A DNA stretch of 64,000 bases. Source: Agrocybe praecox. Taxonomy: Eukaryota; Basidiomycota; Agaricomycetes; Agaricales; Agrocybaceae. Within the stretch, counting starts at the first letter, position 1. Each line of letters opens with the position of its first letter. A program made the translations under genes and the position numbers. Location: assembly GCA_964017145.1 (NCBI GenBank), contig OZ024840.1:2666001-2730000 (forward strand), given 5' to 3'. The notes under the pieces were generated by a model. That model made no database searches. It was not told the DNA's origin and worked only from the letters and a program-made list of their open reading frames with translations. Below are positions 11,666 to 21,963 of this stretch, in pieces.

Positions 11666-12454
11666 TTAAGACTCGTCTTCTGCCCGAGGTTCCGACAGAC
11701 AACTCCCAGCCTCTTCAGCAATAGCCTCCAACTCGGAGATAGCTGCTCCGATTTCCTTTTCTTGCTCCACGTTCAATTTAACCATATCTCTTTCGACCGC
11801 TTTCCCGAACTGTACAACAATCCGAGTAGCTTCGCTGTCATAAAAGACGGGTTTGTGGAGGTGCGACTGAATAGAGCCTGCTTTAACCTCATCCAGACCG
11901 CAAGCGACGATTTTGTCGAACCAAGGAAGGGGCTCTTCGGTGACGTTGATTGCGAACCCGTGGGATGTCAACCTGTGGCGGACTTGAACACCAATGCTGG
12001 CAATTTTTGTGACATCATCCAGAAATACACCAGTGTGTTCTGAAGGGGCTGGTATGATTCCATGCGACTCTTTCAAATAAGATTTCAACATGTTTTGAAT
12101 GCGACAAACGTAGTCACGAGCGCCCATTGTCGGGGTATACCTCGAGAGGTCAATGAGAGGATAGCCTACAATCTGGCCTGGACCATGGTATGTGAGCTGA
12201 CCGCCGCGAGTTGCAGGGATGAAATCTGCGCCGAGGTTCTGGAGTCGTCTACGCTCGTCGGCTATGGAGGGCTCTGTCTGACGACGCCCAGAGGTGTAGG
12301 TGGGCCTATGCTGGAGAACGAGCAATATGTCTGGATGAGCAGAAGCCTTGCGCAGAGAAAGCTGAAGTTTGTGTATGTGTTCTTGAAGGGACCATGTATA
12401 CTTATAGGGAAGAGGACGGGGAAATACGTGGAAAAGGATGGGAGGGAGAGACAT
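11666..12454 (-). CDS. LIP2: Lipoyl(octanoyl) transferase, mitochondrial (LIP2/LipB)
   Basis: This single-exon gene of 262 residues covers a whole LipB fold. The substrate-pocket motif RGGQLTYHGPGQ lies near residues 83-94. The catalytic pair is visible as the lysine in VTKIASIGVQVRHRLTSHGF and the cysteine in KIVACGLDEV. The enzyme moves octanoyl from mitochondrial acyl carrier protein to lysines of lipoate-dependent subunits, the step before sulfur insertion by Lip5. A classical presequence is not obvious, though the N-terminus (MSLPPILFHVFPRPLPYKYT) is basic and lacks acidic residues. It shares a 138-bp divergent promoter with the ammonium transporter and converges on ATP11. Confidence 0.93.
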   Translation of the reverse strand: MSLPPILFHVFPRPLPYKYTWSLQEHIHKLQLSLRKASAHPDILLVLQHRPTYTSGRRQTEPSIADERRRLQNLGADFIPATRGGQLTYHGPGQIVGYPLIDLSRYTPTMGARDYVCRIQNMLKSYLKESHGIIPAPSEHTGVFLDDVTKIASIGVQVRHRLTSHGFAINVTEEPLPWFDKIVACGLDEVKAGSIQSHLHKPVFYDSEATRIVVQFGKAVERDMVKLNVEQEKEIGAAISELEAIAEEAGSCLSEPRAEDES

Positions 12455-12476
12455 GGGGCATGGTTACGTAAGAGGT

Positions 12477-12491
12477 AGATAAGGCTTATCT
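12477..12491. promoter_or_regulatory. Palindromic pair of GATA-factor sites upstream of the ammonium transporter
   Basis: The bases read AGATAAG G CTTATCT, two HGATAR sites in perfect inverted orientation around one G. They lie 102 bp upstream of the transporter start codon and 23 bp upstream of the LIP2 start. GATA activators of the AreA/Nit2/Gln3 type drive fungal ammonium transporter genes under nitrogen limitation, so the site fits its place. Binding itself is inferred. Confidence 0.6.
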
Positions 12492-12534
12492 GTGTCAATT
12501 TGATTTATTACATAGTCAATACATTCCAGTCTTG

Positions 12535-12545
12535 TATATATATAA
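12535..12545 (+). promoter_or_regulatory. Candidate TATA box of the ammonium transporter gene
   Basis: A run TATATATATAA lies about 50 bp before the ATG at 12593 and 44 bp downstream of the GATA pair. Pyrimidine-rich sequence follows, as is common around fungal transcription starts. Confidence 0.45.
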
Positions 12546-12592
12546 CTTGGTCTTTCTTACTCTTTCTTCCCAAATTTTACTCCCCCGCATAT

Positions 12593-14582
12593 ATGGATGC
12601 AAGCCATGTTCTAGCAAATTTTCCTAGGCTCATGTCTAGTATGTCTTTTTCTTTCTTTCTTCTTCTCTCCTAAAGTCTCATTTATCACAGGACAGGACCC
12701 TTCGGGTTCGTCTCAGTGCGTTCACCCCCCTTCTTCCTTTTTCTCTTTTTACTTTCTCTTCCAGATTCGACCGTGGCGATATATCCTTTATCCTTGTTGC
12801 AGGTGCAATGGTGTCCTTTATGGTACCAGGGCTAGGTATTTTCCCGCCCCGTTTCAGTCCATGTTCACTCCTAACTCTTCTCTAGCCTTCCTTTATTCGG
12901 GCCTCTCCCGACGGAAAAGCGCATGTGTGTTTTCCTTGGCTTTTTCTTCTCTCTTGTTTTGACTCTTCTTCATCCCTTCTCAAGTATCATTGATTTGGGC
13001 CGTTGCTGCTAGTAATGCTGTTGTCATCTTCCAGTGGTTATTCTGGGGGTATTCCCTTGCATTTTCCACCACTGCCAACAATGGTTTCATCGGAAACTTG
13101 AGAAGCTTCGGGCTTATGAAAGTAGAAGCTGAGCCTTCTCCAGGCTCCCCCTTAATCCCAGAAATCCTGTACAGCTTTTTCCAAATGGAATTCGCCTGCG
13201 TCACCGCTGGGATTCTGATGGGTGGGCTAGCAGAACGTGGCCGTGTGCTCCCAGCCATGGTGTTCATTTTCTGCTGGATGACCATCGTCTATTGTCCTCT
13301 TGCTTGTTGGATATGGAGTACCCATGGTTGGGCATTTAAGTGGGGTGTTCTCGACTTTGCAGGTGAGTGGTGCAGTCAGACGATGTATCTCAAAATAACT
13401 TTCTCTCATACGATTTCCCTTGTTAGGTGGCGGTCCGGTAGAAATTGGAAGTGGCGTTGCAGGGCTGGCTTACTCTTGGGTCCTGGGCCGAAGAAATCAG
13501 CGTGAGCTGTTAAATTTCCGTCCTCACAATGTCTCCTTGGTTGGGCTGGGCAGTAAGTTTGATCGCCGTCTATATTGCATCCCCATTGAATTCCTTAATT
13601 ACGAAAGCGTTCATGTTATGGTTCGGATGGATCGGTTTTAATGGTGGGAGTGCTTTCGGCGCAAATCTCCGGGCCATTTTTGCTGTTTGGAATTCGATGA
13701 TCGCTGCATCATTTGGAGGAATGGTCTGGTGCCTTCTTGATTTCCGTATTGAACGACGATGGACTATGGTTGGCTTTTGCTCAGGGACGATTGCTGGTCT
13801 CGTTGCTGCTACTCCGTCATCTGGATTTTTGAGGCCATGGTCATCCGTTGTAGTTGGAATTTTGTCCGGGGGTTTGTGTAACTTCGCCACAAAGGGTACG
13901 TCCCAGACTTAAGAACATTTCTCACAGTGGTTTTGTTAACTTCAATCTTTCTAGCGAAGTTGTTCTTGCATATTGACGATGCACTCGATCTATTCGCTGA
14001 GCACGCTGTCGGAGGCATCATTGGATTGCTTGCAAATGCATTCTTTGCATCCAGTGCCATCATTGCCATGGACGATGTTAACGTTGGGGTTCCAGGAGGC
14101 TGGGTTGACCACAACTGGAAACAACTATACATTCAATTCGTCTATGTAGTGGCGACTTGCGCATACACTTTTGTAATGACCGCTGTCGTTGCAAAGGCCA
14201 TTGATCTCATCCCCGGATTGTCATTACGCAGTACACCAGAAGGGGAAATGCTGGGAATGGACGAAGTCGAGGTGTGTATCTCCTTATATATCATCTTTAT
14301 TATAAGATTATCTTAAATTCGTTTTCTTTCACACAGATCGGTGAGTTCGCAACCGACTATATCGAACTTCGACGCGACGTCGCGGATTGCTCTACATTTG
14401 GTTTTTCAAAAGCTACGGGCGGTGATGCAGAGAATGAACGGCATGCACAGCACGATGCCCACACAGTATCTACTAACGGGAACTCTCATTCTAACGGTAC
14501 CGCAGTCGACGGCGGTGATCATCTTGAATCGATATCAGAAAAACCCGAAGATGCAGACTTCGGGAGAGCTACTCCATCGTGA
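12593..14582 (+). CDS. Ammonium transporter (Amt/Mep family), Mep1/3-like pore
   Basis: The coding sequence starts MDASHVLANFPRLMS, then exons give DRGDISFILVAGAMVSFMVP, a short exon ending LYSGLSRRKSA, and SLIWAVAASNAVVIFQWLFW. The rest spells out an 11-TM Amt/Mep channel, including FAGGGPVEIGSG, WFGWIGFNGGSAFGAN, HIDDALDLFAEHAVGGIIG and the basic cytosolic tail. The position of the first pore histidine of AmtB (DFAGGTVVHI) is Glu here (GGPVEI), as in yeast Mep1 and Mep3. The second pore histidine is kept (EHAVGG). In yeast this exchange marks fast, low-affinity transporters, whereas Mep2 sensors keep histidine. The C-terminus is Asn/His/Gly-rich. Introns include about 13362-13426 and 14272-14337. 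Confidence 0.93.
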
Positions 14583-14768
14583 GTATGGGTAATATACATA
14601 CACACACTGTAAAAATTATGTTTATATCGAAGTTAATTACCACAGTTTTTGCGCCGAGTGTCCTCCTTACTTAGCTACACGGACTACATATCATTTTTTA
14701 AATAATAGGCAATACACCATTCATATCATACATGCAGATATGGATCCGAACTATATATGTGCACACAC

Positions 14769-16751
14769 CTAACAGTCCCAACCATAAACAAAGTCTTTAT
14801 CCTCTGTCACTGACGTTCCATTGATAGATGATTCATCGTGTTCTGCAGGTGATATACTTTTGCCGCAAATGCTTGCGTCGAAATCATCATTAAGCATCAG
14901 ATCGACAATGTTGCGTGAAGAAACCGTCTCTGTTTCCATAGTCGAAATAAAGCTGCATTCAAAGTGGTCAAAATTATATCCAGCGAGCAATCAAACATGT
15001 TGGCTTACGGTTCAAAAGAGTTCACATAGTAAAGACCGCTGTCAAGTTTGACAGGCGGGTATTTCGAGGTTGGAGGAAGTCTAGGATATGCATCCCACTG
15101 CGTATTTTACATAAATCAGTGAGAACGTAGAAGATTCCTTGAAACTTCCTACCTCCTTGCGGTAAACCCATCCTACTTTACCTTCGAACATATTTGCCAG
15201 CCATTCATCGGACAGTTCGGTGCTGGAGAAGATCTTGACTGCCCATTCATCTTCCCGAATATATCCGTGATAAGAGAGTGAATTGAATTCGGGTGGTGTT
15301 CGGCCCTCTCGTGCGCCTTGGTTTGAGGTAAGCATCATTCTTGGTACAGGTGATGCTGGGGGAAGACCAAAGTAGGCTGGGTTTGGGTAGGGAGAAGTCG
15401 TCGAGAGAAGAGTAACGTGAAGATGAACATATGGAACTTCAGGAATCTGGTCCGAAACGGATATTGGAACGGTAATGCCGGTAGAGTGAAATGGTGCAGC
15501 AATAATAACCGCCTTGTAGTCTGTGGTCCCTCGGTTACTTTTGACGGACCAATACTGGGGATTTTCAGCAGGGAGAATGCTCGAGACCTGAACGGAGTTG
15601 ATGTCATTGCAAGCAAGACGAGCATCGTGATGACTTACGGGAGTGTTCAAGTACACGTTTGCGCCTGAGCGGTGAAGGAAGTTCTCAAAGATTTTGAAAT
15701 TCCCGCCTTCGATTCCGCTGGCGCCAGTACCAGCCAAAGAGCACGCCCCTTCCAAGGCATGAATATAATCCACATTCTGTTTTACATATTCAGAACAAGT
15801 TGATCTTAGCTCCTAGGCACGCTTCTTACCTGACCATAATTGACACGCGTTGCAGCCTCAACAATTTCATGGATATAGTTCGCAGCAACCCCTTGTTGGA
15901 CGAGATACTCTTCTGTAGTCGTATTGGTGATTTCTGTCCAACCAAGAACACTGGAGAGATCGAGAATGCTAGTCCACTTTGGTGTCGTAGATTGGTAAAG
16001 TGAGAAAATCTGGTTAATCATGCCGCGAACACTGGATAACAAATGGTATTGGTTGTAGACAATCTAAAAAAAACAGTGAGGTTTAGGTGTGCTTACAATG
16101 TTTCTGTCCGCTTTGGTGACAGGTATCCATAGCGCCACAGCATTTTGGCCGTGTCCCACCAGCCGCCGGAGTACTGGACGTTTGAACTATTAGAACCATG
16201 TGGATTGTGTGTGTAACTCATTCGAAACCTACCGACAGTATAAGCTGTTCACCGTCCCATATCCCAGTCTCGTAGTCTTCACCACGGAAATCCCGGCGAG
16301 TTAAGTTGAATTCATCAGAAGCTCTCCATAGGTTTTTGTTCGCCTCTACGAAGATGGACGCGCCAAGTTCAAGTTCGGGAAGAGACGTGTTGCCATAGGG
16401 GTATACAACTGTGCTTCCTGTATATTGCGAAATACTTCAACCATACAGTGGTGTTATCAACTTTGCATAGGACTCACGTCCGCCAATATAGTCTTTGCTG
16501 TCATAGACATCTACTTCAACTTCAACGCCAAATCTCTCTACCGCTTTTGAAATCCAGAAAGCAGCAGAGCTTCCACCCGCGCCCGCGCCGATAATTGCTA
16601 TCCTAGGAGTAGTTGGGACTAGAACTTGTTGTTGTTCGGCATTTGGAGTTATTGTTGAATGGGAGGAGAAGAGTTTGGGAATAGAGAAAGGAAATTGAAA
16701 TGCATTGGTTGCTGATACTACGCACGTAAGGAGGAGAAAATCGTGTCTCAT
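14769..16751 (-). CDS. Prenylcysteine oxidase-like FAD enzyme (PCYOX/prenylcysteine lyase)
   Basis: The start at 16751 opens a signal peptide (MRHDFLLLTCVVSATNAFQF). A dinucleotide-binding motif follows (IAIIGAGAGGSSAAFW), then VDVYDSKDYIGGR, typical of amine-oxidase-like flavoproteins. The middle exon (15081-15773) carries ALEGACSLAGTGASGIEGG and NVYLNTPV. The C-terminal exons read GLYYVNSFEP and FECSFISTMETETVSSRNIV, matching the prenylcysteine lyase domain end. The enzyme cleaves the thioether of prenylcysteine left when prenylated proteins are degraded, and the signal peptide points to a vacuolar or secretory site. Six or so introns are inferred. It shares a 159-bp divergent promoter with the F-box gene. 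Confidence 0.88.
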
Positions 16752-16910
16752 GGTGAGCGCCAGGACGGCGTGAACAACGAAGGGCGGATGTTTATATCAG
16801 CACAGCCACATTTGGTGGACGCCCATGGGAAAGCAGTTGTCTGTTTCGCTTGATTAGATTAATAATGTATCCCATTCCTTCTTTCCTTCTTTCCCTCGTT
16901 ATCATCCTGC

Positions 16911-18692
16911 ATGGATATTGGCCCAGAGATGGCTGGGCAGTCCCAGTCCACCATCTTTACCTTTCCCGTAGAGCTTACTCAAGAAATTCTTGCTTCGTGC
17001 CATCCTTGGGATGTCGCGACCTTCTCAAAGACATGCCGTGCCGCATACACCCTAGTTTATCAGTCTACTGATCAGTTTCTCTGGCGTCAGCTCTTTTATA
17101 CTCACTCACTCGACCCGCCCAAATATGTATCTGATCCTTCCCACAAGAAGGACCAGACAGATTGGCGGAAAGAACTCACCAGTCGTATGAAGGTGGAATT
17201 GGCCTTGCTCCGAGGGCCAACGACAGAAGCCCAGAGGAAAGAATCTCTGCAGACGTTGATAACGATCATAGAGGACTCTTCATTCACTGTCTCTCGTACA
17301 GGATCATCTCGCAACACTAAATGGTTGAAGCGCATTGTCCGCCAATCTCTTCTACTTAACAACCTCTATTCTTTACCCACGGAGGATGATAGTGATGTTC
17401 AACTCCATGCCCAGATCAGGTCTTATCTTGCTTTAACAATGCATCCAAAGCACGATGAGACGGCTCTTCAAATGCTACTAGACAGAAGAGACGCAAGCAG
17501 AGCATTTGTGTATAACCTCTTGAATTACAACGCAGCTAATGAGTGGGGACCTTTCTCTCCCGATGGCACGGTCAATTGGACCCATGTCGAACATCTGGCA
17601 AACGTCGTAGCTTGCAATATTCGTGAGTTGCCAGGCAGTTGGGCACAAACTAGACCCCCCTCTTGTCTCGATCCACCCAGGGAAGGACGTGCAACTGGGG
17701 TGATGTCCAACGCGGACTGGGCAGGCGTTGAAGGTGAGTCGTCATGAACGCTGTTAAAGACTAGGAATATAATTCGTATTTTTAGGAACGTGGAGACGTT
17801 ATGTTTGTTTCATGGACTACCGGCAAGTAGTACTTCGTTCTCTATAATCCTATAGTTCGTTGCTGAAAATTATGCGCTTGCACATCAGTGATCTGTTCGG
17901 TGAGAGCGCTGCATAAATCAATTTATAATTGTTTCTAACCTTTTCTACAGCGTTCAATGTATGTAGATGAGTTTGTTGGCAATGATCGTGATAATGACAT
18001 CACGATTAGTTCACAGAACTTGCTGGAGGTCCTAGGCATCCCAAATTTTTCAAAGACCCACGATTCCGTGAAGCTACCCGCTTGATTGAGCTAAAGCTGC
18101 AAATTGTCGAGCCAAATAAACTACGCTTCTATCGACTACCAGAGCAAGAAAACAACCCGAGTTATCCGACCCTTTGTATCGGCGGCTCATCGAAGGGCGT
18201 CAATGGAAACGAGGCCACCGTAGAAGGCTGTGTACTAATGGGCAAAGACGGTGTTGCTCGTTGGGAAATTGTGAGCTTAGGACACAGATGAACTTGTAAT
18301 CAAATGTATCTCACATTTTTTCAGATCTCCATCTACGACGACCATCCGCAATGGAGGTATACTTATTCTGCCATCTCTTTTGTCCTATTGTCATTAAAAG
18401 TTAGTGTGTCTTATAGCTCGCATGGTGTCCAAATTGGTGGTGTTGGAAGCGCTATGGGCATAATTGGCGTATGGACAACGACTCACCATGATCAAGGTAT
18501 GTAGTAGGCTATTTCTGTTAAAAAAGACTGATTAACCAAGTAACTTACAGATGATCCAGCTGGTATGTCTTCCAAACGGCATTGCTTATTTATTTATTTT
18601 ACTTCTAAACCTGATTGTGATATACCCTAGGTCCCTTCTGGTTGTGGAAAGTTGAAGATAATTCAGCCACTCATCTCATGGAATTCACATGA
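16911..18692 (+). CDS. F-box protein
   Basis: The N-terminal F-box reads TFPVELTQEILASCHPWDVA followed by CRAAYTLVYQSTDQFLWRQLF, about residues 16-60. The first exon (16911-17732) is long and the rest is split into small exons: a region around 18020-18290, then IYDDHPQW, GVQIGGVGSAMGIIGVWTT and a last exon ending WKVEDNSATHLMEFT before the stop at 18690-18692. The C-terminal half has no repeat I can name. The aromatic-rich pieces look like a beta-sandwich of the kind seen in basidiomycete F-box proteins. F-box proteins recruit substrates to SCF ubiquitin ligases; the substrate is unknown. Confidence 0.8.
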
Positions 18693-18977
18693 CGGTCTTC
18701 TTTCATATTTCTTAGAATTTATCACCTTGATTCTTGTGTATTGTGTATATTGTAACTTTGTGAACCTTTTGCCTTTCTTTTTGCCGTATGTATGATTTCT
18801 GTCTTCACTTTTGTTTTATAAACATAAATAATTTTTATAGGGTGTGTGTGTCGCATTTCGGAGGGCGTGTGCTGTTAGTCAAGAGTCGTAAGTACTGGTA
18901 CATGGGGGAATCTAGTGTCCTAGGTCATGAAGGTTCATGTTGTGATTTTTGTCAACAAGAATAGGCGTAAGTCGATA

Positions 18978-19923
18978 TTAATGGTGGTGATGGCGCCGAG
19001 CAAGCACAGTACTTGCGAAAAGATACATCGCGGCGACGACCCATTCCATTACAAGACTCATGACGAGGTAAAGGATCCAATTTCCTGTAACAGGATTGAA
19101 TTTTGCGATGGTGGGGTTGGTAGATAATTCTGTGCCAAGAAGATCTGTTGCTGAAAAGGCTGCAAGAACACCGTAAGCCACTCTGACACCAAAGACAGGA
19201 AGAGCAACTGATATGCCCCACAAAAGCTGCAAAAAAGGAAATTTAGGGAGCACAAAATAAGGGGATAACAATAGCGGCTCACATTTCGGCGGTAGCTGCG
19301 CAAATGCCAACGATATGTCCAAGTCCCAATGTGAACTGCAAACAACGCAACATATACTCCAGCATAGATGCAGACACCAACACGACGCAATAATGTCGCA
19401 GTGTGGTGATCTGCAGCAATCTGGCCTCCTAAAACACCTCCAGCGATACATAGACCCAATCCCGCAAGCGTCGCAGCACCAATGATTCTCAACAATGTTG
19501 CAACTCGTGGATTTTCACTGTAAGTATGTTGACCACTAGAGACAGCAAAGTAAGTTCCCGAAGTGATCTTAAACAACGTTTGCACTTACGCCATTCCAAT
19601 AAAACCCAGGGAAGATAGTAAAAGGGGTGCCAAAGCAGAATAATCCATGATATATGCAGCATTGAATAGAATAGGTTTTGTTGCAATCATTTCAGCCGCT
19701 ACTACTAGAGCACCTTGAGCAATTCGGGCTAAAAGATGGTTAGAATAAGTAATATGGGATTGCAATAGAGGTACATGCCTAAAGAGAAAATAAAGAGGAA
19801 AAGCCATCCGGCATCACGTCTGAGATGATAGCGAAATAATAGTGCGATAGAAATGATAGCAATTGGGACATAAAATGCGATCTGGGCTGCTGCCAAATCG
19901 CCTCTCGTATCGAGCTTGGGCAT
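18978..19923 (-). CDS. Fungal multi-pass (about 7-TM) membrane protein, DUF7702-like
   Basis: The start at 19923 (MPKLDTRGDLAAAQIAFYVP) leads straight into a first TM segment. Further exons add IFSLGMYLY-type, IMDYSALAPLLLSSLGFIGM, GAATLAGLGLCIAGGVLGGQ, RVGVCIYAGVYVALFAVHIG, VFGVRVAYGVLAAFSATDLL and YLVMSLVMEWVVAAMYLFAS, giving about seven hydrophobic spans. The protein ends with a short His-rich tail (RRHHHH). The pattern resembles a fungal family of unknown function whose members begin with D-x-x-x-x-L/A-A-x-E/Q and contain RHxx..GW. No function should be assigned. Four introns are inferred. It shares a 180-bp divergent promoter with LAS1. Confidence 0.75.
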
Positions 19924-20103
19924 GAGTGGGACGTGGGGGAGGACGTTAAAGGTATTTCCGTGCCCAAGTTCAACATCATGTTCTCCAAAAAAGGAAATTT
20001 AGCGCTTCGATTACGCAGGGACAGCCACTGCTATTTTGATCGCCGATTACAAGCACCCGATTAGATATTTTCAAACGGATACAAATTTTTTATTCCGACC
20101 ACC

Positions 20104-21816
20104 ATGAGACTCCCCAGACGAGTTCCTTGGTCGTCTCTCGCTGAACTAGAGCAAATATGCTCCGCTATCTATACCGATGAACACGACTTGGATGCCAAAA
20201 CATTTGCCATCAATAGGGTATGTAAGTCTTCCTCTTGTATCCATTGTCTTGACTGTCAGTGAAGGACTGTAATTGTCTATAGCTTTCTGCATGGAGAGCC
20301 ATCACAACTCTTCCTCACGCTCTTGAATCCACCCTCTCACTTCTGGTCGCTGTTGTTCATGACAAGAAAAGCATATTCATATCGGGTCTCTTTCTTCGCC
20401 AAAGTTACGCGACTGCCATTCTTAGACTTGTCAATGGACTCGTCGACCCTCTTCAAGTAGGCGCATATGCGCGGTCTATCACATCAATAGCTCAGCAACT
20501 TGGTTTGCCTAACTGGCTTGTGGAACTTCGGCACGCCGCCACTCACGAAGATCTTCCCAGTCTCGATTTACTAAGGGAAGGAGCAAAGCAGGTACTTACA
20601 TAAAGTTCATTCTGTCCTGGTTTACAGCTATCAATATTGATAATTCTAGTGTTTAGCTTGGCTTTTACACAATTATTTCCTCCCAATCATAAATCCTGTC
20701 CTGAATCCTCAACAAACATCAGCGCCTCTGCGCCCTTTATCACCAATGCTGAAACTATACAAAAACACCATTAAAATTATTGCACGAGACGTGTCGTTAG
20801 CGTCTCAGTATAAGCCAAAGCTGATCGCCATACTAAGGGACTTGGAAAGATGGATATCTGAGGCCAAAGTGGCAGCGAACATCTCCTCTGGAGAGCTTGG
20901 ATGGGAAAACGGTAATGCCTCAGAAGTCGCGAATTCAGAAGAAGAAACAGATTTCAAAGAGATTTGGGCTTTGGAAAAATTATGCGATGGACTTGCTGAA
21001 AAGGGTATGCTTGTTCCATTGTCTAAAAAGTACGCATCTGTTTGAATCCTCGTTTTTCGATTGATAACAGGCCTACAGGAAACGGAATTACCATCGGGAA
21101 TCGCTTCTTCCGAATAAATCATCAATTTCTTTCTGGACACCGCTTCTCGAGCATGTACAAGCCATTCACTCCAATTTTTTCCAGATCCTATGCCGCCGGT
21201 TGACATCAATTCTCCTGGACATCAGTTCCCCAATATTAGATGCTCAAGCACCGATCCCAAAAAGGGATCCTTCTTTTGAAGAATACCTTACATGCTGGGT
21301 TAACTGGGTTACTGAATCACATAAGGAACTTAAACATCATACCCTATCTATTCTCGTAAAGGGACTGAGATACGATGAAACCTCATCTCTGTCAGACAAA
21401 TCCCCGTACGTGGTTTTCAATCAATAATAATCAGTGAACATATAATCAACTCAATCTGCAGCATCGTTGGCCTTATAAACAAGATCACTTATGGTCAGCA
21501 TGACCTTGAAGCGATGGCAAACATGTTACTCAAACCGCTCACGCAAAACCCACATACGGTATGATTACAAGCAAGCAAAAGGGTGTTTCTTTTTTAACCA
21601 GACGGTATCCAGATATGGAACGTGGATGACTTGGAAATCATGAAAGAACGCGTCAACATCCTACAATCGTCCAAATCAAAACAAACGGACAATGCAGACA
21701 TTCCAGCCATTGAAAACACAGGTGCTCCTGAAATCGGCATACGTGGTTGGTTCGCGTTACAAACGAACCAGTGGAAAGAATGTCCCATTGGCGTCTATCG
21801 CGAAATCAGAGCTTGA
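20104..21816 (+). CDS. LAS1: LAS1, HEPN nuclease of pre-60S ribosome maturation
   Basis: The protein begins MRLPRRVPWSSLAELEQICS, the usual RxVPW start of Las1. The N-terminal helical HEPN domain includes RLSAWRAITTLPHALESTLS and ends with the catalytic R-x4-H motif in LVELRHAATHEDLPS. Las1 with the Grc3 kinase cuts the ITS2 spacer at site C2 in pre-60S particles. The C-terminal half is low in conservation, with a Glu-rich loop around 20930. It ends at 21816 after IGIRGWFALQTNQWKECPIG, a motif kept at Las1 ends. About six introns. It converges on the first tandem membrane-protein gene 147 bp away. Confidence 0.87.
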
Positions 21817-21963
21817 TTGCTTCACAGACAAAACATCGTATATCTTACAGAACTCGCTTCCACATTGCTTTGTAGGTTGGAACAGCGTATACAGGTGCTT
21901 TAATTCACACGCCGGTTCCAAATATTTACAAGAATAAGAAAGAAGAAGGGGCAATCACTACAT

